The translations under genes were made by a program, and so were the position numbers. Below the pieces are notes generated by a model that worked only from the letters and a program-made list of their open reading frames with translations, ran no database searches and was not told the DNA's origin. Shown piece after piece: positions 1 to 11,026 of a DNA stretch of 64,000 nt (its first letter is position 1; every line of letters starts with the position of its first letter). This stretch comes from Curtobacterium sp. MCPF17_052 (GTDB taxonomy: Bacteria > Actinomycetota > Actinomycetes > Actinomycetales > Microbacteriaceae): positions 124,001 to 188,000 of the forward strand of contig NZ_QKSD01000008.1 of NCBI RefSeq assembly GCF_003234085.1, given 5' to 3'.

Positions 1-46
1 CGGGCTGCGGTTCCTCGGCGACCGCCTCGGAGGTGTCCCCGAATGA
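1..46 (+). CDS. murF: MurF C-terminal tail (partial)
   Basis: Only the last 14 codons and the stop are present; the in-frame end reads [14 protein letters not shown]. The TGA (44-46) overlaps the mraY start by four bases (ATGA), the usual junction in this operon. The identity as UDP-MurNAc-tripeptide:D-Ala-D-Ala ligase rests on position (murF directly precedes mraY in most cell-wall clusters), because the fragment is too short to show a motif. Confidence 0.7.
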   Translation, partial: GLRFLGDRLGGVPE

Positions 47-1146
47 TCGCGCTCCTCGTCGCCGGCGCTGTGTCGCTGGTGTTCACACTGCTGCTCACGC
101 CGCTGTTCATCAAGCTGTTCCACCGACTCGGGTGGGGGCAGTTCATCCGTGACGACGGTCCGCAGTCGCACCACACCAAGCGCGGCACCGCCACCATGGG
201 CGGCATCGTCCTGATCCTCGGCGCGGTGCTCGGCTACTTCGTCGGACACCTGGTGGGTCGGGACCCGCTGACGCTCTCCGGGCTGCTCGTCCTGTTCCTC
301 ATGGTCGGGCTCGGCGTCGTCGGCTTCGTCGACGACTTCCTCAAGGTCCGACGCCAGCGGAGCCTCGGGCTCGGCGGCTGGGCGAAGGTCCTCGGGCAGG
401 TCATCGTCGGTGTGGTCTTCGCCACCATCGCCCTCGTCGTGCCGGCCGACAGCGGCAAGCCGCCGGCGTCGACCATGATCTCGGCGATCCGGGACGTCCC
501 GTGGCTCGACTTCATGGCCCTCGGCACGGTCATCGGTACGATCCTGTTCCTGGCGTGGATCGTGCTGCTCACGGTGTCGACCTCGAACGGCGTCAACGTC
601 GCCGACGGGCTCGACGGCCTGGCGACCGGGTCGAGCATCCTGGCGATCGGGTCCTACGTCATCATCGGGTTCTGGCAGTCGAACCAGATCTGCGGCGGCG
701 TCCGGATCGACGAGAGCACGAAGCACGCCTGCTACACCGTCACCGACCCGCTCGACCTGGCGGTCGTCGCGGCCGCGGTCTGCGGTGGCCTGATCGGCTT
801 CCTCTGGTACAACACGTCGCCGGCGCAGATCTTCCTCGGCGACACCGGCTCCCTCGGGCTCGGCGGCGCGCTGGCCGGTCTGGCGATCCTCAGCCGTACC
901 GAGCTGCTGCTCATCCTGATCGGCGGCCTGTTCTTCATCGTCACCGGTTCGGTCATCCTGCAGCGGGCGTACTTCAAGATCACGCACGGCAAGCGCATCT
1001 TCCGGATGAGCCCCCTGCACCACCACTTCGAGCTCAAGGGCTGGGCCGAGGTCACCGTCGTCGTCCGGTTCTGGATCATCGCGGGGCTCTGCGTCGCGGC
1101 CGGGGTCGGACTGTTCTACCTGGAATGGATCGCACGAGTCCAATGA
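43..1146 (+). CDS. mraY: MraY, phospho-MurNAc-pentapeptide transferase
   Basis: Moves phospho-MurNAc-pentapeptide from UDP onto undecaprenyl phosphate to make lipid I in the cytoplasmic membrane. At 367 residues it has the usual family length and about ten hydrophobic segments. Visible signatures are the early [18 protein letters not shown] loop, VDDFLK near residue 97, the Asp-rich [12 protein letters not shown] motif near 185-197, [11 protein letters not shown] near 265 and the histidine motif HHHFELKGW near 326. It overlaps murF upstream and murD downstream by ATGA, so it is translationally coupled in the dcw operon. Confidence 0.97.
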   Translation: MIALLVAGAVSLVFTLLLTPLFIKLFHRLGWGQFIRDDGPQSHHTKRGTATMGGIVLILGAVLGYFVGHLVGRDPLTLSGLLVLFLMVGLGVVGFVDDFLKVRRQRSLGLGGWAKVLGQVIVGVVFATIALVVPADSGKPPASTMISAIRDVPWLDFMALGTVIGTILFLAWIVLLTVSTSNGVNVADGLDGLATGSSILAIGSYVIIGFWQSNQICGGVRIDESTKHACYTVTDPLDLAVVAAAVCGGLIGFLWYNTSPAQIFLGDTGSLGLGGALAGLAILSRTELLLILIGGLFFIVTGSVILQRAYFKITHGKRIFRMSPLHHHFELKGWAEVTVVVRFWIIAGLCVAAGVGLFYLEWIARVQ

Positions 1147-2672
1147 GCGAACGCCTGAACGGTCTCGACAGCTGGCACTCCGAGGGCTGGAAGGGGCTGC
1201 GGGTCGCCGTGCTCGGCCTCGGCGCCACCGGGTTCTCGGTGGCGGACACCCTGGCCGAACTCGGCAGCGACGTCGTCGTCTACTCGACCGACGCCCCCGC
1301 CGACAGCGTCGAGCTGTTGGACGTCATCGGTGCGCGCTTCGTGCAGACGCCGCTCGACGCGGTGCCCGCGGAACTCGTCGAGCAGGCACCCGACCTGGTC
1401 GTCGTGTCGCCGGGCCTGCCGCCGCACAACCCCACCGTCGTCTGGGCACACGAGCACGGCGCGGTCTGGGGCGACATCGAGCTCGCCTGGCGCGTCCGCG
1501 ACAAGGTGGTGAAGGGCCCGGTCGCCGCTCCGTGGGTGACGATCACCGGGACGAACGGCAAGACCACCACCACGCAGCTGACCACGGCGATGTTCGCCGC
1601 CACCGGACTGCGTGCCGTCGCCTGCGGCAACATCGGCGTCCCGGTGCTCGACGTGGTGCGCGACCCGGAGGGTTTCGACGTCCTGGTGGTCGAGCTGTCC
1701 AGCCACCAGCTGCACTCGATGGCGTCCGAGGGGCCGGGTGCCGTCGTGCCCCTCGCCTCGGCGTGCCTCAACATCGCCGACGACCACCTGGAGTGGCACG
1801 GGTCTGCCGAGGCCTACCGCGCGGCGAAGGCGAAGGTCTACGAGCGGACCGTCCTGGCCTGCGTCTACAACACCGCCGACGACGTCACCCGCCGCATGGT
1901 GGAGGACGCTGACGTCGTCGAGGGCTGCCGCGCGGTCGGCTTCTCGCTCGGCGTGCCGGCCCCCGGCGACGTCGGGGTCGTCGAGGACGTGCTCTGCGAC
2001 CGTGCCTTCGGCGAGGACCGCCGGAACAGCGCGCTCGAGCTCGCCACCGTCGCGGACCTCGAGACCGCCGGGCTCGACAGCCCGCACATGACCGCCAACG
2101 TGCTGGCCGCCGCGGCACTCGCCCGCGCCGGGTCCGTCCCGCCGAGCGCGATCCGCTCCGCCGTGCAGGCCTTCCGCGCGGACCACCACCGCACCGAGTC
2201 GGTCGCCACCGCCGACGGCGTCGCCTGGGTCGACGACTCGAAGGCGACGAACCCGCATGCCGCCACCGCCTCGCTGTCGGCGTTCGACTCCGTGGTGTGG
2301 ATCGTCGGCGGGCTCTTCAAGGGCGTCGACATCGACGGCCTGGTGGAGCGCTTCGGGCCCGGGGTCCGTGGCGTCGTCGTGATCGGCACCGACCGGGCCC
2401 CCGTCCTGGAGGCATTCGCACGACACGCGCCGACGGTCCCGGTGCTGCAGGTGGAAGCGCTGGACACTGAACAGGTCATGCCCGAGGCGGTCCGGCATGC
2501 CGCATCGGTCGCGAGGCCGGGCGACACGGTCCTCCTCGCCCCGGCCGCCGCGTCCTTCGACCAGTTCGGTTCCTACGCCGACCGGGGCGAACGTTTCGCG
2601 GCAGCGGTCCACGAGCACCTGGGAGGCGACGCCGATGGCGACACCGACGGATCTGCCGGCGAACGGCCGTAG
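1143..2672 (+). CDS. murD: MurD, UDP-MurNAc-L-alanine--D-glutamate ligase
   Basis: Adds D-glutamate to UDP-MurNAc-L-Ala in the cytoplasm. The protein is 509 residues, somewhat longer than the usual ~450. An N-terminal Rossmann-like domain ([12 protein letters not shown] near 22-33) is followed by the Mur ligase P-loop GTNGKTTTT at about 136-144 and the C-terminal ligand domain ([11 protein letters not shown], then GGLFKGVD). The frame is open further upstream inside mraY, but the ATG at 1143 that overlaps the mraY stop is the sensible start. The 3' end overlaps ftsW by 38 bases. Confidence 0.96.
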   Translation: MSERLNGLDSWHSEGWKGLRVAVLGLGATGFSVADTLAELGSDVVVYSTDAPADSVELLDVIGARFVQTPLDAVPAELVEQAPDLVVVSPGLPPHNPTVVWAHEHGAVWGDIELAWRVRDKVVKGPVAAPWVTITGTNGKTTTTQLTTAMFAATGLRAVACGNIGVPVLDVVRDPEGFDVLVVELSSHQLHSMASEGPGAVVPLASACLNIADDHLEWHGSAEAYRAAKAKVYERTVLACVYNTADDVTRRMVEDADVVEGCRAVGFSLGVPAPGDVGVVEDVLCDRAFGEDRRNSALELATVADLETAGLDSPHMTANVLAAAALARAGSVPPSAIRSAVQAFRADHHRTESVATADGVAWVDDSKATNPHAATASLSAFDSVVWIVGGLFKGVDIDGLVERFGPGVRGVVVIGTDRAPVLEAFARHAPTVPVLQVEALDTEQVMPEAVRHAASVARPGDTVLLAPAAASFDQFGSYADRGERFAAAVHEHLGGDADGDTDGSAGERP

Positions 2673-3954
2673 TGCCCGGGCCCGTGCCGGCGCAGCGGGA
2701 GCCGCAGCCGGCGCCCGCGTGAGTTCCGGGGTGGACGGTGCCCGCCGTCGCTCGAACGGCGCGGTCGTGGCCGTCAAGAACGTCTTCGTGGCCGAGTCCA
2801 CGACGTTCTACACGATCCTCGGCGTCACGCTCTTCCTCGTCGTCTTCGGCGTCGTGATGGTCCTGTCGTCGTCGAGCGTGGAGGAGTACCGCTACAAGCA
2901 CGGCTTCTTCGGCGCCTTCGCGAAGCAGGGCCTGTACGCGCTCATCGGCGTGCCGTTGATGCTCGTGGTCAGCCGGCTCTCCGCCGAGTTCTGGCGCCGC
3001 TGGGCGATGCGCATCCTCGGTGTCGGGCTCGTCCTGCAGCTGCTGGTGTTCAGCCCGATCGGCATCTCGGTCCAGGGCAACCGGAACTGGATCGGCATCG
3101 GCGGGTTCACCGCCCAGCCGTCCGAGATCCTCAAGCTCGCCCTGGTGCTCGGCATCGGCGCGGTGCTGTTCCGCAAGCGCGAGAAGCTGCACGACTGGCG
3201 TGAGGTCTTCATCCCCGTCGGGCTCGCGACCGCCGTCTCGATCGGGCTCGTCCTGGTCGGCGGCGACCAGGGCACGGCCATGATCATGATGATCCTGGTC
3301 TTCGGCAGCCTGTTCGTCGGTGGTGTCCGCCTGCGACACCTCGCGGTGGGTGTCGTCGCGATCGCGGTCATGCTGCCGGTCGTGACCATGGCCTCCAGCT
3401 CGCGGCAGTCGCGCATCAGCGCGTGGCTCTCCGGCTGCACCGACTCGAACCAGGCGCAGGACCTCTGCTGGCAGCCCGTCCACGGCATGTGGGCGCTGGC
3501 GTCCGGCGGGGTGTTCGGCGTCGGTCTCGGCAACTCGAAGCTCAAGTGGTCGTGGCTGCCCGAGGCGGACAACGACTACATCTTCGCGATCGTCGGTGAG
3601 GAGCTCGGGCTGATCGGCGCGGTCGTCGTGCTGGCCCTGTTCGTCGTCCTGGCGATCGGCATGATCCGCGTCATCCGCCTCTCGCCGGACCCCTTCGTCC
3701 GCACCGTCACCGGCGGCGTCCTCGCCTGGGTGATCGGGCAGGCGCTCGTCAACATCGCGGTCGTGCTGGGGCTCCTGCCGGTGCTCGGTGTGCCGCTCCC
3801 ACTCATCTCAGCCGGTGGATCGGCGCTCATCATGACGCTCGTCGCCATCGGGGTCGTGCTGTCCTTCGCCCGTGACCTGCCCAGCCGCTCCGGTGGCAGT
3901 GTGCGCGGCACCACCGTCCCGGAACCCGGGACACGGAACGGAGCCCTGCGGTGA
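2635..3954 (+). CDS. ftsW: FtsW, SEDS-family septal peptidoglycan polymerase
   Basis: Membrane glycosyltransferase of the SEDS family that polymerises lipid II at the septum with its class B PBP partner. I place the start at ATG 2635 inside the end of murD, giving 439 residues; longer in-frame starts only read through murD. A ~45-residue Ala/Arg-rich cytoplasmic tail precedes about ten membrane helices. Family features include [42 protein letters not shown] and the conserved [16 protein letters not shown] loop. It shares a GTGA overlap with murG. Confidence 0.95.
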   Translation: MATPTDLPANGRSARARAGAAGAAAGARVSSGVDGARRRSNGAVVAVKNVFVAESTTFYTILGVTLFLVVFGVVMVLSSSSVEEYRYKHGFFGAFAKQGLYALIGVPLMLVVSRLSAEFWRRWAMRILGVGLVLQLLVFSPIGISVQGNRNWIGIGGFTAQPSEILKLALVLGIGAVLFRKREKLHDWREVFIPVGLATAVSIGLVLVGGDQGTAMIMMILVFGSLFVGGVRLRHLAVGVVAIAVMLPVVTMASSSRQSRISAWLSGCTDSNQAQDLCWQPVHGMWALASGGVFGVGLGNSKLKWSWLPEADNDYIFAIVGEELGLIGAVVVLALFVVLAIGMIRVIRLSPDPFVRTVTGGVLAWVIGQALVNIAVVLGLLPVLGVPLPLISAGGSALIMTLVAIGVVLSFARDLPSRSGGSVRGTTVPEPGTRNGALR

Positions 3955-5063
3955 GCCGCTTCCTCTTCGCCGGCGGCGGGACCGCCGGCCACGTGAACCC
4001 GCTGCTCGCGGTCGCCGACCGACTGACGCAGCGGTCCCCGGAGGACGAGGTCCTGGTCCTCGGCACCGCCGAGGGGCTCGAGTCCCGGCTCGTCCCGATG
4101 CGCGGGTACGAACTCGTGACGATCCCGCGCCTGCCGTTCCCGCGGAAGGTGAACGGTGCCGCGCTGCGGTTCCCGGGCGCCTTCTGGTCGGCGGTACGGC
4201 GCACCGAACAGATCATCCGCGAGCGCGAGATCGCCGTCGTGCTCGGCGTCGGTGGCTACGCGGCGGCGCCGGCGTACGTCGCGGCGAAGCGGACCGGCAC
4301 GCCGATCGTCGTGCACGAGCAGAACGCCAAGCCGGGGCTGGCGAACCGGATGGCCGCCGTCCTGACGAGCCACGTCGGTGTGACCTTCTCGAACACCAGG
4401 CTGCCGCACTCCCGGGTCGTCGGCATGCCCCTGCGCCGGGAGATCGAGCGGCTCGACCGTCGCGCCGAGCGTGCGGCGGGCTTCGCCGAGTTCGGCCTCG
4501 ACCCGGACCGCCCGGTGCTGCTCGTCACGGGTGGCTCGTCGGGCGCGCGGAGCATCAACCGCACCGTCAACCAGGCTGCGGCGACGATCCTCGGCGCGGG
4601 CTGGCAGATCCTGCACGTCGTCGGTGCCGCGTCGGACATCGGCCCGAGCGACCTGGACGGCTACCACGTGCTGCCGTACTGCGACCGGATGGACCTGGCG
4701 TACGCCGCGGCGGACTTCGTCGTCTCGCGCTCCGGAGCCGGCATGGTCTGCGAGCTCACCGCGGTCGGACTACCGAGCGTCCTGGTTCCGTACCCGGTCG
4801 GCAACGGCGAGCAGCGGCACAACGCCCGCGACGTGGTCGCCGCCGGGGGAGCGGTGCTCGTGGCCGACCAGGAATTCACGCCGGACTGGATCACGTTGCA
4901 GCTGCTGACGATCCTGGAGGACCGTGCCGGCATCGCGGACATGGCCGTCCGCTCCGGCAGTGTCGGACACCGCGACGGAGCCGACCGGATGACGGAGCTC
5001 GTCCTCAGCGCCGCCCGCACCAGCAGGCGACGCCGCACCAGCAGCACCACGGAGGAAGCATGA
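3951..5063 (+). CDS. murG: MurG, lipid II synthase
   Basis: Transfers GlcNAc from UDP-GlcNAc to lipid I on the inner membrane face, giving lipid II. The 370-residue GT28 protein shows the N-terminal glycine loop [10 protein letters not shown] (about 7-16), [23 protein letters not shown] and the C-terminal UDP-GlcNAc site ([24 protein letters not shown], then NGEQRHNA). The GTG start overlaps the ftsW stop and the end overlaps murC by ATGA. Confidence 0.97.
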   Translation: MSRFLFAGGGTAGHVNPLLAVADRLTQRSPEDEVLVLGTAEGLESRLVPMRGYELVTIPRLPFPRKVNGAALRFPGAFWSAVRRTEQIIREREIAVVLGVGGYAAAPAYVAAKRTGTPIVVHEQNAKPGLANRMAAVLTSHVGVTFSNTRLPHSRVVGMPLRREIERLDRRAERAAGFAEFGLDPDRPVLLVTGGSSGARSINRTVNQAAATILGAGWQILHVVGAASDIGPSDLDGYHVLPYCDRMDLAYAAADFVVSRSGAGMVCELTAVGLPSVLVPYPVGNGEQRHNARDVVAAGGAVLVADQEFTPDWITLQLLTILEDRAGIADMAVRSGSVGHRDGADRMTELVLSAARTSRRRRTSSTTEEA

Positions 5064-6490
5064 CCATCAAGCCGGACCTCACCCAGCCGATCCCCGACGA
5101 CCTGGGCACGGTGCACTTCGTCGGCATCGGGGGGTCCGGCATGAGCGGCATCGCGCGGATGTTCCTGGCCGCCGGACACCGCGTCACCGGCAGCGATTCG
5201 CGCGAGACCGCGACGACCGGCCGGATGCGCGAGCTCGGTGCCGAGGTCCGGATCGGTCACGACGCGGCGAACGTCGGTGACGCGGACACGATCGTCGTCA
5301 CCAGTGCCCTCTGGCCGGACAACCCCGAGCTCCTCGAGGCGCAGCGTCGTGGACTGCCGGTGCTGCACCGCTCGCAGGCCCTGGCCGCGCTGATCTCCGA
5401 GCACCGCCTGGTCGCGGTCGCGGGCGCGCACGGCAAGACCACCTCGACGGGCATGGTCGTCACCGCGCTCGTCGAGCTGGGCCTGGACCCGAGCTTCGTC
5501 AACGGCGGCGTCATCCAGTCGCTCGGCACGAGTTCGGCACCGGGCAGCAGCGAGCTGTTCGTCGTCGAGGCGGACGAGTCCGACGGGTCGTTCCTGCTCT
5601 ACGACGTCGCGATCGCGCTCATCACGAACGTCGACCCCGACCACCTGGACCACTACGGCAGCGAGCAGGCCTTCATCGACGCGTTCGTCGAGTTCGCCGC
5701 GAAGGCCCGCGAGCGTGTCGTCGTCTCGAGTGACGACGCCGGCGCGGTCCGCGTCACCGAGGGCATCCGTGCCCGTCCCGACGCTCCGGAGATCGTCACC
5801 TTCGGCGAGGCCGAGGGCGCCGACGTCCGCATCGAGCGCGTCACCGAGGGCGCCGGGGTGACGGTCGACCTCCGCTGGGACGGCGCGGGCCACCACATCG
5901 CCCTCCGTGTGCCCGGTCGGCACAACGCCGTCAACGCGGTCGGCGCCTTCGCGGTGCTCGTCGGGCTCGGTGTCGAGCCGGCCGACGCGGTCCGTGGCAT
6001 CGAGGCCTTCGGTGGCACCGAGCGGCGGTTCGAGCTGCACGGCGTCGAGCGCGGCGTCTCGGTGTACGACGACTACGCCCACCACCCGACCGAGGTCGCC
6101 GCGGCCCTGCAGGCCGCCCGCGACGTGGTCGGCGAGGGCCGGATCATCGCGATCCACCAGCCGCACCTGTACTCGCGGACGCGGCTGATGGCAGCCGAAT
6201 TCGCGAAGGTCTACGAGGACCTGGCGGACCACACGGTGGTGCTCGACGTCTACGGCGCGCGTGAGGACCCGGAGCCCGGCGTGACCGGCGCCCTCGTGCA
6301 GGAGCGCTTCGCCGACCAGGCCCGCGTCGACTACCTGCCCGACTGGGCCGAGGCCTCGGCCCGTGCGGCTGCGGTCGCCCGGGAGGGCGACATCATCATG
6401 ACCCTGAGCTGCGGTGACGTGTACCGGATCATCCCGCAGGTCCTCACAGCCCTGCAGACCTCCGACGACGCCGGAGCCGCAGGCCGGTGA
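5060..6490 (+). CDS. murC: MurC, UDP-MurNAc--L-alanine ligase
   Basis: ATP-dependent addition of L-Ala to UDP-MurNAc, the first peptide step. The product is 476 residues from ATG 5060, which overlaps the murG stop. It has [14 protein letters not shown] near the N terminus, P-loop [10 protein letters not shown] at 122-131, [10 protein letters not shown], and the Mur C-terminal domain with [10 protein letters not shown] and HQPHLYSRT. An open frame extending back through murG is read-through of the alternative frame. The end overlaps ftsQ (GTGA). Confidence 0.97.
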   Translation: MTIKPDLTQPIPDDLGTVHFVGIGGSGMSGIARMFLAAGHRVTGSDSRETATTGRMRELGAEVRIGHDAANVGDADTIVVTSALWPDNPELLEAQRRGLPVLHRSQALAALISEHRLVAVAGAHGKTTSTGMVVTALVELGLDPSFVNGGVIQSLGTSSAPGSSELFVVEADESDGSFLLYDVAIALITNVDPDHLDHYGSEQAFIDAFVEFAAKARERVVVSSDDAGAVRVTEGIRARPDAPEIVTFGEAEGADVRIERVTEGAGVTVDLRWDGAGHHIALRVPGRHNAVNAVGAFAVLVGLGVEPADAVRGIEAFGGTERRFELHGVERGVSVYDDYAHHPTEVAAALQAARDVVGEGRIIAIHQPHLYSRTRLMAAEFAKVYEDLADHTVVLDVYGAREDPEPGVTGALVQERFADQARVDYLPDWAEASARAAAVAREGDIIMTLSCGDVYRIIPQVLTALQTSDDAGAAGR

Positions 6491-7764
6491 AGCGCCCCGA
6501 GGGCTTCGACGACCGGGGCGGGGCCGACGAGCGGTCCACCGGCCCGGATGGTCGTGACGGCGCGGCCGGGGGCGGACGTCCGGCTCGCGGCGGCGGCTTC
6601 CGGTCAGCGCTGAGCGGTGCCCGGGAGGCCCGGCGTGCCTCGCGCACACCGGTTCCCCGCGACGACGTGGCCGCGCCCACCCCCGCGTCGGACGTCCCCG
6701 ACCGGCTCGACGCGCTGCTGCCGGACCTCCCGGAGGTCGACCTGACGGAGGACGACCACAGGCTGGACGACCGCCTGACCGCGCCGGTGCCGCTGGACCG
6801 ACGCCTGACCGGTGACGAGCCGACCCGTGTCGGCGCGCCGGGTGCCGCCGCGACGGATGCCGACGTGACGGAGCCGGGTCGTCCCTCCCGTCCGGGTGTC
6901 GGTACCCGCACCGACGTGATCGACGCCCCGGTGTCCACCCACGTGCCGCACGAGACGCCGATCGGTGCCCGCGTCCGCGCTGCCGAGACCGCCCGCGAGG
7001 CCCGTGTCGCCCGCAAGCGTCGCCGACTGCTCGAGCGCGCCGAGGTCCGTCGGTTCACCCGCCGCTCCCGGCACCGACGCGCGGCGTGGATCACGGCGGG
7101 CGGTGTCGTCGTCGTCCTCGTGGTGTCGATCCTCGTCGCGGTGTTCTCGCCGTTGATGGCGTTGCAGACCATCGAGGTGAAGGGCACCGACCGGGTCGAT
7201 GCCGCGCAGGTCCGTGCGGCGCTGTCGGGTCAGATCGGCACGCCGCTCGCCCGCATCGACCTCGACGAGGTGCAGCAGCGCATCGCGGGCTTCCCGCTGA
7301 TCGAGAGCTACGTGACCGAGGAGGAGCCGCCGCACACCCTCGTCGTCACGGTCACGGAGCGGACCCCGGTCGTCGCGGTGCAATCCGGGAAGACGTTCGA
7401 CCTGGTCGACCCGGCCGGTATCGTCGTGCAGTCGACGACGAAGCGGCCGGACGGCATGCCGGTGGCGGACATCGGTCGGGCGGCGCTCGGCAGCACGGTG
7501 TTCCGCACGATGACCGAGGTCGTGCTGGCGATGCCCGCCAGTGTGCGCGACCAGGTGTCCGGCATCGCAGCGTCGACCTCGGACGACGTGACGCTGACGA
7601 TGACCGACGGCTCGAGCGTGGTGTGGGGGAGCCCGGACGAGTCCGCGGCGAAGGCGACGTTGCTCGCCGCCCTCGTGAAGGACCACGCGGCACGGGACAA
7701 GGACTCGAAGGTCGAGTACGACGTGTCAGCGCCGGACAACGGGATCATCCGCCCGCAGGGGTGA
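6487..7764 (+). CDS. ftsQ: FtsQ/DivIB-type division protein
   Basis: Bitopic divisome protein that bridges early and late division proteins. The first ~195 residues are hydrophilic, rich in Asp, Arg, Pro and Gly, and look disordered. One transmembrane helix follows ([20 protein letters not shown], about 201-220), then a POTRA-like region ([24 protein letters not shown]) and the FtsQ beta domain. At 425 residues it is longer than most homologues because of the N-terminal region. The GTG start at 6487 overlaps murC. A start nearer the helix is possible, but the overlap supports this one. Confidence 0.9.
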   Translation: MKRPEGFDDRGGADERSTGPDGRDGAAGGGRPARGGGFRSALSGAREARRASRTPVPRDDVAAPTPASDVPDRLDALLPDLPEVDLTEDDHRLDDRLTAPVPLDRRLTGDEPTRVGAPGAAATDADVTEPGRPSRPGVGTRTDVIDAPVSTHVPHETPIGARVRAAETAREARVARKRRRLLERAEVRRFTRRSRHRRAAWITAGGVVVVLVVSILVAVFSPLMALQTIEVKGTDRVDAAQVRAALSGQIGTPLARIDLDEVQQRIAGFPLIESYVTEEEPPHTLVVTVTERTPVVAVQSGKTFDLVDPAGIVVQSTTKRPDGMPVADIGRAALGSTVFRTMTEVVLAMPASVRDQVSGIAASTSDDVTLTMTDGSSVVWGSPDESAAKATLLAALVKDHAARDKDSKVEYDVSAPDNGIIRPQG

Positions 7765-7884
7765 CCGCGCACCGAGCCGGCGGCGGCGACACGATCTGCG
7801 CCGCGATCGGCGACACGCGGCGTGGCGGGTCGTCAGCAGCAGGACGGCACCCGTAGCGTCGGGGCCAGCACCATTCGTAGCAGC

Positions 7885-7890
7885 TAGAAC
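7885..7890 (+). promoter_or_regulatory. Candidate -10 box upstream of ftsZ
   Basis: The 175-base gap between ftsQ and ftsZ is the first real gap in the cluster. TAGAAC at 7885-7890 fits the TANNNT-like boxes seen elsewhere only imperfectly, and no good -35 is evident. It would give a leader of roughly 45 bases containing GGAGG at 7925-7929. A separate ftsZ promoter is known in other actinobacteria, so presence of one here is inference. Confidence 0.3.
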
Positions 7891-7939
7891 TCTGAACTTC
7901 AAGCACAGGTTGAGGGTTTTGACCGGAGGCCGGACAGAC

Positions 7940-9106
7940 GTGACCACGAACCACAACTACCTCGCCGTCATCAAGGTGGTCGGTGTCGGCGGCGGCGGTG
8001 TCAACGCCGTCAACCGCATGATCGAGCTCGGACTCCGCGGGGTCGAGTTCATCGCCATCAACACCGACGCGCAGGCGCTGCTCCTCAGCGACGCCGACGT
8101 GAAGCTCGACGTGGGTCGCGAGATCACCCGCGGCCTCGGAGCCGGCGCTGATCCCGAGGTGGGCCGACGCGCCGCCGAGGACCACGCCGAGGAGATCGAG
8201 GAAGCCCTCGCCGGCGCCGACATGGTCTTCGTCACCGCCGGTGAAGGTGGTGGCACCGGGACCGGTGGTGCCCCGGTCGTCGCGCGCATCGCGAAGTCGA
8301 TCGGTGCCCTGACCATCGGCGTCGTCACGAAGCCCTTCGGCTTCGAGGGCAAGCGCCGTCAATCGCAGGCCGAGAACGGCGTCGCGAGCCTCAAGGACGA
8401 GGTCGACACGCTCATCGTCGTGCCGAACGACCGTCTGCTCGAGATCTCCGACCGCGGCATCTCCATGGTCGAGGCCTTCGCCACGGCCGACCAGGTGCTC
8501 CTCGCCGGTGTCCAGGGCATCACGGACCTCATCACGACGCCGGGCCTGATCAACCTCGACTTCGCCGACGTGAAGAGCGTCATGCAGGGTGCCGGCTCGG
8601 CGCTCATGGGCATCGGTTCCTCGAGGGGTGCCGACCGCGCGATCAAGGCGGCCGAACTCGCCGTCGCGTCGCCGCTGCTCGAAGCCTCGATCGACGGTGC
8701 GCACGGCGTGCTGCTCTCGATCCAGGGCGGCTCGAACCTCGGCATCTTCGAGATCAACGACGCGGCCCGCCTGGTGCAGGAAGCCGTGCACCCCGAAGCG
8801 AACATCATCTTCGGTGCGGTCATCGACGACACCCTGGGCGACGAGGTGCGCGTCACCGTCATCGCCGCGGGCTTCGACGGTGGCGAGCCGTCGCAGCAGC
8901 AGCACCAGGAACGTCGCTCGAGCTACGTCGACCCGGATGCCGGTGCCACCGTGCCCGTCACCACCGGCTCGTCCAACCGCATCGAGGACTCCGGGCACTC
9001 GACCCCGTCCTGGGCGTCACAGGAGCACGAGCCGCCGGCGCAGCGCGCCGCCGACCCGGCCTTCGACGACGACGACGAGCTCGACGTCCCCGACTTCCTG
9101 AAGTGA
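7940..9106 (+). CDS. ftsZ: FtsZ, division-ring tubulin homologue
   Basis: GTPase that forms the Z ring. I chose GTG 7940, ten bases after GGAGG (7925-7929), giving 388 residues; a TTG at 7910 in the same frame has no ribosome site. The protein starts at the conserved [22 protein letters not shown], carries the tubulin signature [10 protein letters not shown] at about 103-112 and NLDFADVK in the T7 region, then an acidic linker and the C-terminal recruitment peptide ELDVPDFLK. No ftsA is adjacent, as expected in Actinobacteria; SepF is the likely membrane tether. Confidence 0.98.
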   Translation: MTTNHNYLAVIKVVGVGGGGVNAVNRMIELGLRGVEFIAINTDAQALLLSDADVKLDVGREITRGLGAGADPEVGRRAAEDHAEEIEEALAGADMVFVTAGEGGGTGTGGAPVVARIAKSIGALTIGVVTKPFGFEGKRRQSQAENGVASLKDEVDTLIVVPNDRLLEISDRGISMVEAFATADQVLLAGVQGITDLITTPGLINLDFADVKSVMQGAGSALMGIGSSRGADRAIKAAELAVASPLLEASIDGAHGVLLSIQGGSNLGIFEINDAARLVQEAVHPEANIIFGAVIDDTLGDEVRVTVIAAGFDGGEPSQQQHQERRSSYVDPDAGATVPVTTGSSNRIEDSGHSTPSWASQEHEPPAQRAADPAFDDDDELDVPDFLK

Positions 9107-9155
9107 GTCGTCCGCGCACGTGAGTGACGCCGACCAGCGTGAGCCGAGCCTTCAG

Positions 9156-9227
9156 TCCGACACCGGACCGGAGGCTCGGCCTGTGTCCGCAGCGTCCGAC
9201 ACCGGACTGGAGGCGCGGCTCGTCTCC
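9156..9227 (+). repeat. Imperfect 33-base direct repeat at the yggS start
   Basis: Two copies (9156-9188 and 9195-9227) agree at about 28 of 33 positions and are 39 bases apart, an in-frame offset. Both read SDTGxEARxVS if translated. Copy 1 contains the GGAGG that serves GTG 9183; copy 2 encodes the true protein N terminus. It looks like a local duplication that moved the start site. Confidence 0.7.
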
Positions 9228-9884
9228 GTCCGGGATGGCATCGCGGACGCGGCCCGCGCCGCCGACCGCTCCGTCGACGAGCTGACGCTCGTCGTCGTCA
9301 CGAAGTACCACCCGGCTGCCCTGGTCCGACAGCTCGCCGCGCTCGGCGTCACCGACGTGGGGGAGAACCGCCACCAGGAGGCGCAGGTGAAGGCCGCGGA
9401 ACTCGAGGACCTCGGACTGACCTGGCACTTCGTCGGACAGCTGCAGTCGAAGAAGGCCCGGCAGGCCCGCCGGTACGCCCACGTGGTGCAGTCCCTCGAC
9501 CGGGCGAGTGTGGTGGACGCCTTCGCCCCGACCGAGGCCGAGCCGGACCCCCGTGTGCTCGACGGGTTCGTGCAGGTCAACCTGACCGACGACCCCGGTC
9601 GTGGCGGCGTCGCACCGGACGACGTCGACGCGCTGGCCGAGCGGGTGTTGGCCACCGGGACCCTGCGCCTCCGCGGGGTGATGGCGGTGGCACCGCTCGA
9701 CGAGGAGCCCCGCGCGGCGTTCGCCCGGCTCCGCGCGATCTCCGAGCGCGTGCGCCTGCTCGACCCCGCGGCGACGGACATCTCGGCCGGCATGAGCGGC
9801 GACTACGCCGACGCGATCGCCGAGGGCGCGACACACCTGCGGATCGGGACCGCAATCACCGGGAATCGCCCCGCCGCACCATAG
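9183..9884 (+). CDS. YggS/PLPBP-family PLP homeostasis protein
   Basis: Pyridoxal-phosphate-binding protein of the YggS/YBL036C family, which influences PLP homeostasis rather than having a firm enzymatic role. The PLP lysine lies in LTLVVVTKYHPA; GENRHQEAQVK, WHFVGQLQSKK, MAVAPL and SAGMSGDYADAIAEGATHLRIGTAI are family hallmarks. The frame is open from GTG 9120 (254 residues). GTG 9183 has GGAGG at 9170-9174 and gives 233 residues, the usual size, so it is preferred. It sits between ftsZ and sepF, as in many Gram-positives. Confidence 0.9.
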   Translation: MSAASDTGLEARLVSVRDGIADAARAADRSVDELTLVVVTKYHPAALVRQLAALGVTDVGENRHQEAQVKAAELEDLGLTWHFVGQLQSKKARQARRYAHVVQSLDRASVVDAFAPTEAEPDPRVLDGFVQVNLTDDPGRGGVAPDDVDALAERVLATGTLRLRGVMAVAPLDEEPRAAFARLRAISERVRLLDPAATDISAGMSGDYADAIAEGATHLRIGTAITGNRPAAP

Positions 9885-9887
9885 CCT
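9882..9887 (+). promoter_or_regulatory. Candidate -10 box for sepF, overlapping the yggS stop
   Basis: TAGCCT at 9882-9887 includes the TAG stop of yggS and matches the TANNNT pattern used repeatedly in this window. It would give sepF a leader of about 35 bases with GGAGG at 9918-9922. No clear -35 is seen. Read-through from ftsZ/yggS is equally possible. Confidence 0.3.
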
Positions 9888-9926
9888 CGTCGCAGGGCAA
9901 CAACGAGCACGACCCCCGGAGGAACC

Positions 9927-10511
9927 ATGGCCAACCCGCTGAAGAAGACGATGGTCTACCTCGGCCTCGCCGACGAGGAACTCGACTACGAGGACGAGCA
10001 GCAGGCCGCGCCCACGCAGGCGCGCCAGCAGGCTCCGGCCCCGGTAGCGCAGCAGGAGGCCCCGGCCGCCGCGACGCCCGCTGCCGCTCCGGCCGCCGCC
10101 GCTCCCGCAGCTGCCGCCCCGGCCGCCGCACCCGCGAAGCCCCAGCACACCTCCCAGCGCGGCGCGCAGGTCACCCCGCTCCGCCGCTCGCACACGACCG
10201 CACAGAAGGCGACCCCGGTCCAGGAAATGAACGAGATCCTCACCGTCCACCCGCGCGAGTACAAGGACGCCCAGTCCATCGCCGAGAGCTTCCGTGACGG
10301 CATCCCCGTCATCATCAACCTCTCGCAGATGACCGAGGGTGACGCCCGCCGGATGATCGACTTCGCCAGCGGCCTGTCGCTCGGCCTCTACGGCAAGATC
10401 GAGCGCGTCACGAACAAGGTCTTCCTGCTCTCGCCTGCGCACATCGCAGTGAGCGGTGAGCCTGCTGAGGTAGAGTCCGACATCGAGGCGAACTTCTTCG
10501 CCCAGTCCTGA
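9927..10511 (+). CDS. sepF: SepF, Z-ring membrane anchor
   Basis: Binds the FtsZ C-terminal peptide and tethers the Z ring to the membrane, which is essential where FtsA is lacking. The product is 194 residues from ATG 9927 with GGAGG at 9918-9922. It has the N-terminal [15 protein letters not shown] region, an Ala/Pro/Gln-rich linker (about 30-75), and the conserved core with [39 protein letters not shown] and VFLLSPAHI. The position between yggS and the yggT-like gene is the classical arrangement. Confidence 0.96.
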   Translation: MANPLKKTMVYLGLADEELDYEDEQQAAPTQARQQAPAPVAQQEAPAAATPAAAPAAAAPAAAAPAAAPAKPQHTSQRGAQVTPLRRSHTTAQKATPVQEMNEILTVHPREYKDAQSIAESFRDGIPVIINLSQMTEGDARRMIDFASGLSLGLYGKIERVTNKVFLLSPAHIAVSGEPAEVESDIEANFFAQS

Positions 10512-10629
10512 GCCGCCCGCGCGGTACGGGTGCCCGACCGGCTCCCGCACGACCGTTCGGCACCCAGGCCCACCCGCCCCGTGACCGGTGCCGCCCGGCC
10601 CCGGTCACACGAGACGAGCGAGCCGAACC

Positions 10630-10926
10630 GTGTTCATCTTCACGATCCTCTCCTTACTCCTCACGCTGTACTTCTTCGTGATGTGGGGGCGTTTCATCCT
10701 CGACATCGTGCAGTCGTTCAACCGCTCATGGCGGCCGCAGCGCGCGCTGCTGGTCGTGGCGGAGTTCGTCTACACGGTCACCGACCCGCCCATCAAGGCG
10801 GTACGTCGTGTCCTCCCGCCGCTCCGGCTCGGACCCGTCGCACTCGACTTCGGATGGACGATCGTCATGCTCGTCGTGATCATCCTGCGGGTCGTCGTGC
10901 AGTCCCTGGCGCTCCGCTTCATCTGA
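10630..10926 (+). CDS. YggT-family small membrane protein
   Basis: A 98-residue membrane protein of the YggT/YlmG family with two hydrophobic segments (FIFTILSLLLTLYFFVMWGRF and ALDFGWTIVMLVVIILRVVV) and the TDPPIKAVRRVLPPLRLGPVALDFGW motif between them. The frame is open from 10588, but GTG 10630 starts exactly at the first hydrophobic segment and matches the family. The molecular role is uncertain; its place between sepF and divIVA implies a part in division or envelope growth. Confidence 0.9.
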   Translation: MFIFTILSLLLTLYFFVMWGRFILDIVQSFNRSWRPQRALLVVAEFVYTVTDPPIKAVRRVLPPLRLGPVALDFGWTIVMLVVIILRVVVQSLALRFI

Positions 10927-11026
10927 TCCCGACCCCGTCGAGGGATTCGGCCGCCGGGTCGCGACACGCGCCACGCGGGCAGCCGACACGGTTAGCAGCC
11001 GGCCTCGGTGTACGGTGGTCGGGATC

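Noticed and set aside
4661..6649. 662-codon minus-strand frame opposite murC
   Set aside because: Antisense to MurC and MurG with all their motifs; no start context or domain.
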